Part shown: positions 33,110-45,599 of the stretch, piece after piece
Position numbering within the stretch: position 1 is the stretch's first letter
Layout of the letters: every line of letters begins with the position of its first letter
NCBI GenBank assembly: GCA_932521035.1
Contig: OW051495.1
Coordinates: forward strand, 2,046,001-2,110,000
DNA length: 64,000 nucleotides
Origin: Oscheius dolichura
Taxonomy: Eukaryota > Nematoda > Chromadorea > Rhabditida > Rhabditidae
Direction of reading: 5' to 3'
Made by a program: the position numbers and the translations under genes
The notes under the pieces: model-generated
What the model was told of the DNA's origin: nothing
The model's database searches: none
What the model saw: the letters and a program-made list of their open reading frames with translations, nothing else

Positions 33110-34411
33110 GAATGGCAGGACGGTCTTACACTACACGGTAAAGGAGTTTTAATCGATAGTTAGCCAAATGAGGTCAACACAAAAATCTAGCCCAGTTCAA
33201 CTTACCCTAGAAGATAAGTATCGTTTAGAATAACATCTACAATAAAATTTCAGAGGGTTGGCAGGGTGACATTCGCAGTTACTCAAGAACTTTCTTATTT
33301 CCTTTTGTTTTTGTTATATTTTGTGTATTCCTGACTTATAGTAGTATATATAAAATGACTTCCCGTAGATTATTGGCATCAAGAGGAAAGAATTTCAGAG
33401 AAAAATCGAAAATATCGTTACTTTACCTCCCTCATCCCCGTAGCATTCTAATTCTCTATTCATTGTCTTTCCTTGGGATAATTTTATGTTTTTAACGTTT
33501 GTTAGGACGTAAACATACCTTAGAAAATGGCTACAAGTTAGAATATCATCTACAAAAGAAGTTGTGGGTGTCGGTAGGTAGTAACTCCATTGAATTACCA
33601 TCTCTTCCTATTTTTTGTAATGAGAACATTTTTATATCACAAAACATAATAATAACAAAACAACTGAGTATAACAAAAACAAAAAAACTATAGAAATCGA
33701 TAAATGTGAGGTGAAGCATCTCGAGAACCGTAATCCTCCGATGAGGCTGTAATCGATTCTCGCTCAAAACTAAAATTGTGAAGCCTTTGATCATTGAAAC
33801 AAAAATGTTTAACTTAGGGATGTATAAAACGTACGCTCCAATTGGTTGCCGTTCTTTTCTAACTACGGCACTCTTCTTGGATCCTCGTCGTCCTTTGTAA
33901 TTTTTCTTTTCACCTTCCTAAAGGTGAAAAAGACCATCGGCAGTCGTTGGATAGAACTGGGAGGCGCGGGCCAAAAAGAGGCCCCTCGAGACGGAACGAA
34001 TCAGCTGCGTCTCCCCCTCATTTCTAAATGGAGTGTTCCAGGATTTGCACTATTCTTGCTGTTGGCGGCGGTAGCAGAGGGCCAGGCAATCCCGTCAGCC
34101 ACATCCGACATGGCAACTCTTCTGTAGAAATAGAGGAAAAGACCCGCTACACCGCCAGACAAGTGAAACGGAAGAGGGGGATCCGAGTGCTTGCTCCTCC
34201 AATGGCATGCTGTCGCCGCACAGACGAGGGAGAGCGGAGGAGGCCCGTTTGGACGAGAGGGCCGCCTCCGAAAAGTTCATCGTTCCGGCCACTCTGTGAT
34301 CTGTTGACAGGTCAGGACATGTCGAGATATGATCCGATTGGGCGGGAAAGGCGGGAAATATGAGTTAGGTGGGTGAATTTGAAAGGAGCAACGAGCCTGT
34401 GGGTGTTCACG
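33110..34411. other. intergenic, no gene recognised
   Basis: A + strand frame near 34,020-34,130 begins with a signal-peptide-like segment (PGFALFLLLAAVAEGQA) but has no ATG in frame close by and stops soon. I could not build a gene on it. Confidence 0.35.
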
Positions 34412-34976
34412 TCAGGACAAAGCGACGGCCTGGTAGCCACCCGAATAAATGAATAAATACTCTTCTCGGGAGGCTCCCAGGTGGCTGATACGGACCAGGC
34501 GTTCAGCATTTCTGAAATGAAATTAGATGCAAAGAGTGTCACCTGGGTGCAGCTCATATAACAATCGTTTCAGGAGCTGTCTGAAACGACGTTAAGCAGT
34601 ATCATATAGAATGGAGGATGGTAATTCACCGAGGGAGGCGCCACATGGCCCGTTTTGCCGAAGATGGCCCAGGAGGACTACCAGCCGCTGTCGAAGAGCC
34701 TGCCACTTTGTCATCTGTCAGAGGATGAAGGGGCAGAGGTGACTGAAGACAACCTTGGGAAGAGGCCTGCTTTTCAAGATGCCTCCCGTCCGTTCCTCTC
34801 ATTGTGATAGGCGTACAAGCCCTTTCTCGGATTAATGTTTCATTTGTTTTGAAAGGGGGAACGGTGCGAACAGCAGTGGGCGCTACGGGTGGATGAGAGG
34901 AGGATGAGAGGAGCTTGACCACTGATGGGGAGGGGGGACTGCCGAAAGAACTGTCGAGTTTCAGCGAGATGGCCGG
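34412..34976 (-). CDS. tentative two-exon fragment, low-complexity protein
   Basis: A Ser/Pro-rich open exon (34,630 to about 34,976) ends CGCCTCCCTCG/GTGAAT and joins in phase across a 118-nt intron to an exon at 34,412-34,511. That exon reads NAERLVRISHLGASREEYLF and IYSGGYQAVALS before a stop. The second exon looks coding; the first is disordered and lacks an in-frame ATG, so upstream exons are missing. No family recognised. It could be the 3' end of an unannotated gene or a chance join. Confidence 0.35.
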
Positions 34977-35213
34977 CAAGCTCTTTTTCTTTCACAGGAA
35001 GACTAGAACTAACGGTGGATGTCTGTTCCTTTTCATGCATGAGGAGACAAGAGACCATGGTCTATCCTCCCGGTTCATTTTTGATTGATCTTTTATGGGA
35101 GAGAGTATATACTCAAGTTCTCAAATAAAAACATGGTTTATAAGTTCAATATTAACAATAGAACGCAAAAAACCCGTTGAGATGAGATCAAATAGAGTAG
35201 CTACCCGCTTTCT

Positions 35214-36405
35214 TCATTCGGAGATCATGGGGGAGACACATCCCACCCATTGGGATGTGCCGGTGCCGGAGGAGGACGGCCGCTGCCGGAGGTCCCTGAA
35301 GAGGACGGGGATCTTCATGATCTTCTGAAAGTTGCCCTTGATTACACTTGACACGCTCGCCGTCCCCTGCCTATCACATAGGATTACCCGTCAACCTTGT
35401 GATTTGTTCGGGTCGCGCAGAGACTGAAAATGATAAGGGCTGCCTTGGAAGCGCGAAGGTCGCAGCCACCCGGAAACCTATTGGCAATTCCCCCTGACGG
35501 GTCTCCGCCTGCAAATGTTTGAAAACAGAGGAAAAAAACCGTAGTGCCCAGCTGATTGTTACAAAAGGGGAGGTGTACTTTACGGGGCAACCCTGTTCCA
35601 AAAAAGGTCTCCGCGCCATTCAGTGTCAGTCTTCCCGGCGCCCCCTTCCCCATCCCCCTTTACTCACATTGAGCTGGGTGTCATAATTATTAATGACACC
35701 CAGCTGCTTGAAGTGGCGCCGCTTCAGGATGGCCCCGGCGACGGCGGAGTTCTCCGACAGGACGCCGGCATATCCCTCGTCCTGAAATTGAGATTTTCTT
35801 TATTATTTCCTTGTCACCCCCCCCCCCCCCAACAATATCTACCTGGAGTTTCCTCTTGGAGAAGTTAAACTTCCCCAGCTTTTTGGGGAGTCCTTGGGCC
35901 TCGTAGCCGGGGAGGCTATATAGGAGCTCTATTCGCAGCACCTGAAATAAGTATGTTAGTCCCCTGGTCATCTCTCCCTTACCTTGTGGACGTCGGGCTC
36001 CGCCTGGGTCCAGAACTCCCCAGGGGTCTCGTGGAACACCCCGAGCTCCGTGAACCTCCTCCTCTCGTCGAGGAGGAAGATTCGGTCGTCTTGGGAGCGG
36101 TCTCTGTTCGAGGCCGAACAGAGCCTCAGGCCGACCACCTCCCCGGTCCGGCGGTCAATCACCTTCAAAGAGAAGGGATTGCGTAGGCACCGGGCGAGGA
36201 TGAACTCCAGGAGGAGCTTCCTCAACCCCTGGAAAAAAGAAGGTTCTAATAGGGGGGTTGGAGATGGACTTACCCAGGAGCGGGCCCTCCGGGAGAGAAG
36301 GTGGCGGTCGAGGAAGGCAAAGAGGAGGTGGAAATCGGTCTCTTTGACCGGCTGGAGGAGGAAGTCGGCCGTTTGGCCAAAGATGTAGTCCTTGTAGAAG
36401 GACAT
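35214..36405 (-). CDS. GNAT-like N-acetyltransferase
   Basis: Five exons (36274-36405, 35983-36228, 35843-35941, 35668-35781, 35214-35324) join in phase to 233 residues. It starts MSFYKDYIFGQTADFLLQPV. The middle contains NPFSLKVIDRRTGEVVGLRL, a GNAT beta-strand pair before the acetyl-CoA site. The fourth exon reads DEGYAGVLSENSAVAGAI and FKQLGVINNYDTQL, which fits the later GNAT helices and strands. Nematodes have several divergent GNAT proteins of this size related to arylalkylamine N-acetyltransferases. The acetyl-CoA loop (R/Q-x-x-G-x-G/A) is not obvious. Substrate cannot be inferred. A run of 14 C at about 35,817-35,830 lies in an intron. Confidence 0.65.
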
Positions 36406-36831
36406 GACGGAGGAGGGGGATGTGGTAGGGCAGGGGCGAGCGGGGGATGGCAACAAGGGGGTTCTCTTTTTGATGCTACCTGACAGCCCCGCGAGACAAG
36501 TTCAGGAAACCTGTTCAGCTAGTCTCGGGTGGGAGATTGTCTCGGTGGCCCTGCTAATTGGCGACAAACGGACAGAGGACACCGAGATCGAGGAGATCCG
36601 AGCAGTTCTCGACTAGAACATGATATTTTCTGGGTACCAGGGAGATTTCTGGCGTATTTCCCCTCTTCCGTTGAAGTCGCTATTTCGCATGGTAAAGCTG
36701 ATGGATTTCAGCGGCACATTGGGCTTCCTCTTCAAAATTTTCGAGACAAAATCGAGATGAAATTTGAGAATGCAACAAATTGTCGTTTTCCCCCATTTTT
36801 CGCTGGGGCGAGCACTATCTTCTACGATACT

Positions 36832-37036
36832 AGTATGCCTCCGGCGGCATTTGGCCGCGTTTGGGTTAAAAATTTGATAATCTAGAAAGAATTGACAGTC
36901 GAAAAAGGTCAAACGGTCTTTCTGCTTCTCTCCCATTTGACTCTGTCTGTCTGTAAGACCTGTCGATCTACACAAACGACAGGTCTTACAGACAGACACA
37001 CAGACATCTGCCCATTATTAGGGTAGGATTTTCGTA
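36832..37036. repeat. dispersed ~200-bp repeat, copy 2
   Basis: GTATGCCTCCGGCGGCATTT at the left, and ACGACAGGTCTTACAGACAG then ATTATTAGGGTAGGAT at the right. In the middle GTCTGTAAGACCTGTCG and CGACAGGTCTTACAGAC form a perfect 17-bp hairpin with an 11-nt loop. Confidence 0.75.
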
Positions 37037-37350
37037 AACTCTACTACTGTGAGTAAAGCTGATTTTCTAATTTTCATTATCTGTACTAAAGGCCTCAACA
37101 ATAGCCGTTGACACTTTGATGCACAACCCATCTTCAGTCGCTTCCCTGCCAATTTCAATCTGTGCTCACACCTCTCTCCACTCCCTTTCCGAGTCCATTC
37201 TCGTGTTTTTCGAATTCCTGGAACTCCCGCCCCCGTGTGAATTTGCCTGCAGAAGAACTGCTCCCTCGAGGGAAAATGAATGGCCGTAATTGGCCGCCTC
37301 CTCCGTTTGAACACAACCAGGAATAACACTCGGTGATCTGTACCATTTCA

Positions 37351-40300
37351 ATGGCTACGACGGCTCCTTTCCCGGAACTTACGGCTACAGACAGGTCAGT
37401 GGTCATTTTTCTGTTTCCTAAAGTATTGTATAGGTACACGGCGGGCGCCTGCATCATGATCCTCTCGTCTATTGGACTATCGGCTAATATTTTCATTTTT
37501 CTCTCGAAGAACATTCCCAGGAAAAGGTAGGCTTTTGAAAATTCTCGTCTTTTGCAAGGAGGAGAATGTGGAATTCTGTTTTGAGAAGAAGATATTGTAA
37601 AATTATCATATGTTTTGGCCTTCTTTTATATAATAGCCAGCAAAACATCAATACTGCCACTATAGCCAATCCGACAAAATGTTCTCTTCTGTTTTGGAGT
37701 TGCTTTGAATACCAGTTGTTGCTTTCGCCACTGCTCATTTTATCAAGTCACCTTTGCGGTTTCCCTGTTTTATTTTCTTGCTCCCTTCCAAGGCGCACCT
37801 TTTTCCCAGCGCCTTCGTCATCCCTTCGTCGATAATAACGTGTTTTAAATAAAATCAGAGGAGAGAGTGCATAGACTTCTTCTTCTTCTTTTTTGAGCCG
37901 GGTTCCGTTATGTGCATTCAAATAGAAATAATAGAAATCAAGAAGACTAGAGGGAATATTTATGGAATTCATGAAAGCGAAGAACCTCTAAAAGCTGATA
38001 ATAAGGGACAGGCGCAATTGGCAATTGGATTATCAAACAGTGACGGAAGTTCAATAAATAGATTCATTGAAACAATGCAAAATTGACGAGGACAAGAACT
38101 GACAGTTGTGGAATTTGTTGAAAAGAACGAACAAATCCCATTTTATTAAATCTTTGAAAAATAAGAAACTTCCCCTCAAATCTCATAGAAGCTGTTTCAG
38201 GAACCTCCTCTCGTTGAATATCGCCTCCACCGTCTTCCTGCTCCCCAATTTCTTCGTCTATCTCCCCTGTTCCACAACTTATTGTCCATTCTACAGTAAC
38301 CAGGCGCTGGTACTTCTCTCTTGGGCCGATACTCTCGGTTATTATGTCTACCAGCTGTGTCTTCTTCAAGTTTCTCTCGATAGAATGCTCATCTTCTACT
38401 CCCCAACCCTCTCCGAAATCTACGAAAAGTTCTGGATCCATGTCAACGTGTCCATCTGGCTATTTATTGGCTGTTTCATGATCCTCGGGTCATTTTTCGG
38501 CTGTCAGAAGACTTACAACGTCGAGTGGCTGTTCTACTTCTTCCAGGTCACTTCTCCCAGTGGACAGATATTCCTGGGCTTCTTCGTTTACACCTGTACG
38601 GTTTTTATCCAACGACATTTATCAAATGACGCGTTGTAAACAGCGCGCGCTGATTTCTGATTCCTCCCTGTTTCAGGTTACGTCTCTTCGGGCGTGATGT
38701 TATTGTCGTATGTGGCTGTTCTGATCAAGATCCGCCTCCTTCAAAAACGAATGGGCTCATCCGGCCGTATTGTTCAAGAAATCCAGCTGGTTCTTGATGT
38801 TTCTCGAGAAGAATAATAACAACTGGCCGTTTCAGATGCTACAATACCTCTACATCTGTCTATTTTCCATTTTGGGGACTGTCTGCTTCTTCTTTTTCGA
38901 AGACTTCAAACAATTGTAAGTGTTTTGGAGGTATTTGGTGTATTTTTTCATACGGCGAAACTATTGGATTGGTGAAAAAAATTATGTATAAGTACAGACG
39001 ATGACACATAAAAATTAGCTATCAATGAAAATCAACTCTCCTCTTCAGGACAATCCATCTCAAGCCCCAACAGCGCCTATAATTCGCAGGCGAAACTACC
39101 GAAATACTCTCCATTTTGACTGTGACACTTTTCTGTCGTACTTTGGTATCACACTCTAAGCCTAAGGTTTTCAGAGCGGAATATGAACGTCTTAACCGTC
39201 TATTCCGCCAGCAGGGTCCGCGACGGATCTTGCCCCCGCGGTAAATTTTACAGACCCCAAGGGAGGATTTTTTCGCAAATAATGGCGTAAAACTAACCAA
39301 GCATACCGCCCAAAAAGAGAAAACCAAAAAATTCTACGAAAATCGGGCGGAACAGCCATTTTACCCGGGTGTATCTATACTTTTTTAACACCCGCGTGTC
39401 ATCATTTCGCGCCCAGGATTGCCAGATTGTAGCCTTTTCTCAAAATAATGTTGTTATTGGTGTGTTACATGATACTTTCTTTGAAAATAACAGACCTGAG
39501 TCGAAAACCAGACCTCTTGCCTCCGAGGGGGGTATTGAAAAATAGAGGCCCTTGGGCTTATAATAGAGTAAGTACGGTACTAGCAAAGAAATAAATAAAT
39601 TTATCGGTGAAACGATTTTCTCAAAAAAAGGACGCTAATGAAAAACACGGCCCGCGAAAAATCATATTCATCACTTTCATCATTTTTTTCTACTGCGGTA
39701 GGCTCCCTTTAAAGGGACAGTCTCGCATAGGTGCGAATGTACCCCATTTGGGGTACGATGAGATGGAGCAGATTTACTGCGATTTTCTAAAAATCATTTT
39801 CGCTCGTTTTTTCCATAATTTCTTGCATATCAGCAGAAGCTAGCTAATTATATGCTTCAAAGAATAAAATGCGAAAATACAAAATGACGAGTTTTCAATA
39901 AAATTCAAATTGCCAAAAGAGGCGCCAAAGACAAATTCTACTGTAATTCGTGCCCAACCAAACTAGTGCGAGACTGTCCCTTTAAAGGGACAGTAGCGCA
40001 GGTTTTGAAATTTGGCGCGCCGACGCGGGTGGTTACTGCAGCTATAACCAAAATCTTTTTTACGCAGAGTTTTTCATTTCTGATCCTTTCTCGTGTTTTG
40101 CCGTGCTCAAATTAGTATAAGACAAAAGAAAAAATAACAAAAATTGAGCTGCATATGCGAGTTTCGAAAAATGGATCAAAACTGACGATTTTGAATAAAA
40201 AATTAATTTTGGACGAATTATTTGATCGTTCATATATCAAAATATTCGCTATGATGCGCTTATTTTACTGCAATAAATAGCAGAATATATAATATATAAA

Positions 40301-41415
40301 TGCCTGAAAGAAGAGAAAATAACTGCTTTACTCCAAAAATCATGAAATTTTCGAAAAATTTCGTGCAAGACGTTTACGCGTAATCTAAATTTGCTGGAAT
40401 TTCCTGCAAATTCAAAACCTGCGCTACCCTCCCTTTAAACTACAAACCATAAAGAAAGCAATTAATTTGCTTGGATCCTAGAACACCTTCCCTTTCTCAC
40501 ACACCTTCACCCTATTAGAATCGCCCCCTTCGTTTCCTTTCCCTGTTCCCAAACTTCGTCATTCTGGGAAACGGTTGAAATCCAAGAAGACTAAAAAAGT
40601 TGTTTGTCAGAGGGTCGAGCCGACAGGTAGGTTCCTTTCTGATTCAAGACAAATAGGCCGTGAGAGCGGGAAGTGCACTCAGGATATTACGGTAGCTGAG
40701 AACGGGAAGCAAGGGGCGAATGACAAATTGTAATTAAACGAAGGATTGGTCTGGATTTTGTAGGTTTCTACTAGACGACAAATAGAACGATAAAACGACA
40801 GCTTCTATATTGTTTGTTCAAAAGCGGTTGATAGTTTCGCCTCGTTATAAGAGATCCATTTGGAACATATTTTGATCAGCATACCGTTGATAGGCCAAAA
40901 ACAGCCGCTAAAAAACCATTTGTGACAACAGTAAGCAGTTTTGGGTAAAACGTTTAGGGACAGATTCTGCTCGAAATTCTAGTCTTCTTCAAAATTTCTC
41001 AAAGCTTCATGATGACTATGAATTCCCTCACAGTCGAAGTCAATATTCGTTTTAGAATTTGAACTGCCCGAAAACTGGCAAAAAATATGTTTCAAATAGT
41101 TCTTTTATATGATTGTCGTGACGATCAATCGTGACAATCAGTCACTTACATCTAGACATTTTTCAGTTTCAATTCGCCTCTGACGATTCTTCCCGTCAGT
41201 ATGAGTACCATCGCCCTTACCTCCCACTCTTACATCTTCCTCCTCTCCAATATAAAAGTATCCCCTTCTCCTTTCCATTTTCTAATCTTCTTCTTCAGTT
41301 CCATCACATCTCCAAAAGAGGCTCCCTCGTCCCCGAGCAGCAGAGAAGCGCCCTCCCAAGACGGAGCACCTCCGCCGTCCAAATCGAAGCGAAGTTTCCC
41401 TATCAAACGGCCTGA
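37351..41415 (+). CDS. serpentine seven-transmembrane receptor
   Basis: Seven exons (37351-37394, 37434-37526, 38201-38595, 38677-38789, 38836-38915, 41167-41257, 41299-41415) join in phase to 310 residues. TM1 is GACIMILSSIGLSANIFIFL; TM3 ends in QVSLDRM, the DRY-like position; TM5-6 follow in exons 3-5; TM7 is PVSMSTIALTSHSYIFLL in exon 6. A basic Ser-rich cytoplasmic tail ends KFPYQTA. The short extracellular N-terminus lacks a signal peptide. It belongs with nematode rhodopsin-like chemoreceptors; the exact subfamily is not certain. Intron 5 is 2.25 kb, against 40-80 nt for four of the six introns, because MITEs have inserted. Exon 6 is accepted because it restores phase and supplies TM7. 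Confidence 0.8.
39713..39981. mobile_element. TTAA-flanked MITE, left of a back-to-back pair
   Basis: AGGGACAGTCTCGCA at the left faces TGCGAGACTGTCCCT at the right, with TTAA at 39,709-39,712 and 39,982-39,985. It lies in intron 5 of the receptor gene. Confidence 0.82.
39986..40434. mobile_element. TTAA-flanked MITE, right of a back-to-back pair
   Basis: AGGGACAGTAGCGCAGGTTT at the left faces AAACCTGCGCTACCCTCCCT at the right; TTAA at 39,982-39,985 (shared with its neighbour) and 40,435-40,438. Different subfamily from the left element. Confidence 0.8.
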
Positions 41416-43649
41416 TCCCCCTTCTCTGTCCATAAATATCTTCCCCGCTGCCTTTTTAGTCGATTCTGTGCCATTTCATTATACATTTTCCCTCGAATTA
41501 TGGGTGGGAACGACGATGACGCGGAGAAAAGGAAAGAAGGACGCCGCCTTATTGGCATTTTTGTGGCGGGAGAGTACAAAGACGTTTATTTGAAGATTAT
41601 AGAGTACTACCATTCGGACTAGCAAGGAATTGAGATCTTATAGGTTATCAAACTCCCTCAAAATACTAAAAATTTCAAGTTTTCGTTGTTTGTGACCGTC
41701 TGTAATTTATAAGAAATTCCAAGGGACAACGTGGATAATGAAATGGGTAGAAGATGGTTTATATTGAGCAGAGCGAGGCCTTTAGTTTGGCTTTAGGCTA
41801 ATAATAAGTTCCTTCCAATTTATGAACAGACAACAAAACAGAAGAAATCCGTCCTTTTCCATAAGTTGTAGGCAATTCGTAGACGCTTCTGATGGTAGAT
41901 CCACAGCGTGAGAATGGTAGGCCTGTCTTTTTTTTTCAAGAATTGAAAGAGACATCTCTGTCCCAAATAACGCTCGAAAGATGAATTTTACCTTTCCAAC
42001 AGCACAGTTGCTAGTTTTGTAAATGATAATTATACTTTTACTATAATTGCGGCCACTTTCAGCTTTTCTGTGTTTCATGAAGCTTATTAGTTTTCGGACT
42101 ATGCTTCTAATTCAGTGACTCCTGTATTTCGTTCATCCAAAATAATTTAGCCTTGTTCCGAATTGATTCATAGGAAAGTCGGCTCACTTCTCTCGCTCAC
42201 TATACATTCTCCAGCATGTTTCTGTCCAATTCTTGCTGTTCCGGGACGCGAAAATGTTGGTTTTCCCCTACTTTTAGGTAAAAAAAGGGTATAGTATTTT
42301 TCCAAAAAAATAGGGCTACGGTACATTTGTCTCTTCAGGACGTTTTGGCGGTACGAAGAAGAAAAATCGGAAGTAGCGATCATTTTTGCGCAAAAGGTCC
42401 CGTACGGAAGGTTCTGCATGGTTCTGGATAGGAATGGTCAGTACAGAATCACGATAGGGAATCTGAAATTACTGTATTGTTGCTAGTTTTGTAACCTTTC
42501 TATTAATTCTTTTTCGCTCATATGAGCCTTTGACAAAACAATCCTTTCGGACTGAATGCGGTCATCAACGCCGAAGCGTTCTTCTCGCTCGCCAAAGGCT
42601 CTAACCCATTTCATAGCGAACTGATTTGGTTGTCAGAGTGTTTGGGGAATATGAAACACATACTACAAAAATAATTCTGTGAGTATGATTTCAACCTGCT
42701 GAGCGCGCCGCCGCCTTGCCATGCCGTGCGGCTGCCGAGAATTTACGGGTGCGGGCGCGCGCGCCATTACCCTGGCGTCCTTGATTACACATTGCAGCGG
42801 GTCAACAGGCTGTTATTGGTTTTTAAAGGCTGCGAGACCTTTCAGCCGGTGAGACCATTCAGCCGACCCCGGCTGAAAGCTTCTCTTCCATTTGATCGGT
42901 CAATCTACACAACCGACAGGTCTTACAGACAGACAGAGATCTGCCCATTATTAGGGTAGGATACTCTTTTGGAAAAGAACTATAGGTGCTCTTTTTTCAG
43001 AGAATCTTGCATTGAAAGATTTACAATGAAATCGGCTTATTTTTCTAGCAGAGCCATCTTCTATTACAAATCTCCGCTATTCTGATATAAAAGGTGCCAG
43101 TGAAACAGAAACGGGTCGTGTGGTTGTTCCCAGCCTCCAGTTCACGCTCAGCTCACTGCCATCTGTCTCCCAAATTGGAATGGCAGTAGCCGAACATGAG
43201 CGGGATTGGGGAGGAGAGGGGGAGACGGTTCCCTGTCCCGGTAGAGATACTCAACCCACTATTTCACTCATTCACAAATAGCTGATAGAGAAATCTCAAC
43301 CGGTTGAGGGGATTGGAATAGAATAGAGCGATTCCTCTCCTCTGAAGCTGATCATCAGTGTTCTTTACCGAGCAGAGTTGAAAGATCACGGGATGATCAG
43401 CGAGAGGAGAAGGAATTCATGGATTTTGAAGACGGAAAAGGGTTTCAGGGCTATTATAAGTGAAGCGAACCGTTGCCAGAAATGATGTTATACTGTATTG
43501 GCTGAGAAAATAGGATTCAGTTAATTTTCAGTGGATTTTCTGACTTGTAAATGACTGTTAGTGTCTTCGCTACAGGACCCATAAAGCAAAAGGGGAAATT
43601 GTTACCGGGAAAATGTGAAAAATTGAAGATTTACCTGCCAAAATATCGG
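41416..43649. other. intergenic with repeats, no gene recognised
   Basis: Contains a fragment near 42,295-42,345 related in inverse orientation to 5,880-5,925 (shared CCAAAAAAATAGGG and ACAAATGTACGG-type segments), a solo arm of the GCACCCG MITE (42,731-42,752), and repeat copy 3. No exon chain seen. Confidence 0.4.
42830..42962. repeat. dispersed ~200-bp repeat, copy 3 (right part)
   Basis: CCGACAGGTCTTACAGACAG then TGCCCATTATTAGGGTAGGA at the right end. The left part is replaced by unrelated GC-rich sequence. Confidence 0.65.
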
Positions 43650-43802
43650 CTCGGTCCTCGATGGTCCAATCCCCTGCACCCGTAAAGTCTCGGCAAGAGA
43701 AAGTTATAAAGGCGGCATAGCTTTCTAACAGTATTGAATAAAGATGGTCATCCTGCCGAGATCTTACGAGTGCAGGGGATCGGACTAATGAGAGATGCAC
43801 CG
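43650..43802. mobile_element. MITE, GCACCCG-TIR family, copy 6
   Basis: CCCCTGCACCCGTAAAGTCT CGGCA faces TGCCGAGATCTTACGAGTGC AGGGG. One of the most complete copies; outer arms contain CTCGGTCCTCGATGG and GATCGGACTAATGAG. Confidence 0.82.
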
Positions 43803-43827
43803 GGAAAAGGTCGTTTCGTTTCACCTA

Positions 43828-44304
43828 GTGGAAAAGACAGATACCGCCTCCCAGTAGATTGGCCGACGTATCAGAACACAAATTGAAGACTGTCTGATAC
43901 CCTCTGCGAACCTAGGGGGATGGAAGGAGGAGAAGGAGAAGGAGAACGGGTGCAACTGAACTTACCTCGAGTAGAATACGGTAACAGACGAAAGTAACTG
44001 GCGTAGAAATATTGTGTTTCAGGATGACTACAAAATAGTTAGGAGCTGCTTTCTGGAATACTGGTCTCGTCCATTATTACAATGGTATCCAATTTTAGCA
44101 GGGAATCAGTGCATTATTGGTGACATTCTTCAGGGGAAAAGACGCACTGTAGAAAGACTTCAAATGGCAGTCTATCTCCGAGATACGTCTTTCACCCCGG
44201 CGGACGTCTGGGGCAGTCTTCGGGGGGATGAGGATAACCTGGACAGGAAGGGATGGCCAGAAAAGGAGGACTTGACCAAGAGGAACCAGGGGGTGTTTAG
44301 CCAC
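43828..44304 (-). CDS. tentative small gene, 3' exons
   Basis: Two minus-strand exons fit together in phase. About 43,963-44,062 begins after TTCCAG and reads KAAPNYFVVILKHNIS then TPVTFVCYRILLE, with donor GTAAGT. About 43,828-43,913 reads VRRGYQTVFNLCSDTSANLL then GGGICLFH and a stop. A further open segment at 44,150-44,304 may be upstream. Codon-like periodicity and clean splice sites favour a real gene, but I do not recognise a domain and the 5' end is not resolved. Confidence 0.4.
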
Positions 44305-44689
44305 GGATCTCTTTGAGAACAGCGGATTTTATACAGTACCTTCAGCTAATAGCAATTTCAGACGTCTATTTGAAGATATCTCAAAGAATCTTCGACTTTC
44401 TGTTTGAAAACGAATCATCATTCAATAACTGCTAGACGAAAATTATCCCCTTATTTGATGTATAACTGAAACAAATATATGTCAATTCCCATATAACCGA
44501 ATGCGCCTATCATTTCCTAAGCCGCAAAAATTGCTGTAGATTCTTTGAACTATGCCCGATCGAATGCAATTTACAGAAAAAAATAAGAATGTGTCGTTTT
44601 TTCATGCTGAGTGCGACAAAGTTGTATTGACCGAATAGCAAAAATTGCGTTGGTCCCGGAACGCTCACTGTCGCGCCGACATTTCTTCT

Positions 44690-45395
44690 TCCGCGGCGAG
44701 CTGTGCACATCAGAAACTCAATATTCGCTGAATATTTCTAAAATCTGTTTGATGTAATCGATTAATCATATGGAAATCTCCTAGAATGAGTTTTGGCACC
44801 TATATCTGACGGCTCTGTCTATTTTTAATTTCAAGAATAATATTAAAATTGCTGCCATATTTTTAGGATTTATTGTAAGCCTCAGAAAAAACTCATTCTA
44901 GGAGATTTTGATATGAGCTTTCTAATGCAAAAAAGAGATTTTGAAAGTATCCAACGAATCTTGAGATTTTTATGTGGCCAGGTGGATATAGAATACTGCA
45001 GAAGAAAATTTGAAATCTTCGTTTCGCGGCGTCCATTTTTCATACTTCTAATACATTTCTAATACTCTCGAAATCCTGACATCCAATCTTTCTAATTTTT
45101 ACTGCAAACGGTTCAGTTCATCGAGTGGAACATTTTGACACCAGAAATGATAGTAAACTCGCAAGATAACTATTTTTCAACTCAAAAAGTGTTTTTCCGG
45201 AACAAAATTGACTCGTTGTCCATTTCTTCTCTATTTTTCGACATTTCTTATTTTTCTCTTTTGTTTTATAGTAATTCGGAGTCGGTAAATTTAGATAAAA
45301 CATTAGAAACATGTAAAAATGCATATAAGCAATTTTAGTATTGGGGCGCGCAGACCTTTAAACTGTCCAAGGCGGCGAGCTGTGCCGGTTGGTAA
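44690..45395 (+). repeat. ~700-bp dispersed repeat, uninterrupted copy
   Basis: Aligns inversely with 7.13-7.87 kb over its right half. GGCGAGCTGTGC occurs at both ends in direct orientation (44,694 and 45,378). It contains a single TTTAAA at 45,357-45,362 where the other copy carries a 394-bp MITE. Non-coding. Confidence 0.6.
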
Positions 45396-45599
45396 TAAAA
45401 GTACGTCGAATCATGCCAAGGTATAAAGCAAGCATCCCAGAATTTCTTTATCATTTGAGTGAAACAGAACAGCTTATACTTCCCACATCATAATATCATT
45501 GCCTCTATCCCCCTAATTTCTATAAGCAACCCGCGATACAAACAGAATAGAAACTGATAATGTCGCGGAAGTGCCGCGCGTCCCCTTCCCGTCCTACTG

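Noticed and set aside
39048-39090. Possible next exon of the seven-TM receptor
   Set aside because: It reads into a stop after 12 codons and lacks a seventh membrane segment; the exon at 41,167 restores phase and gives TM7.
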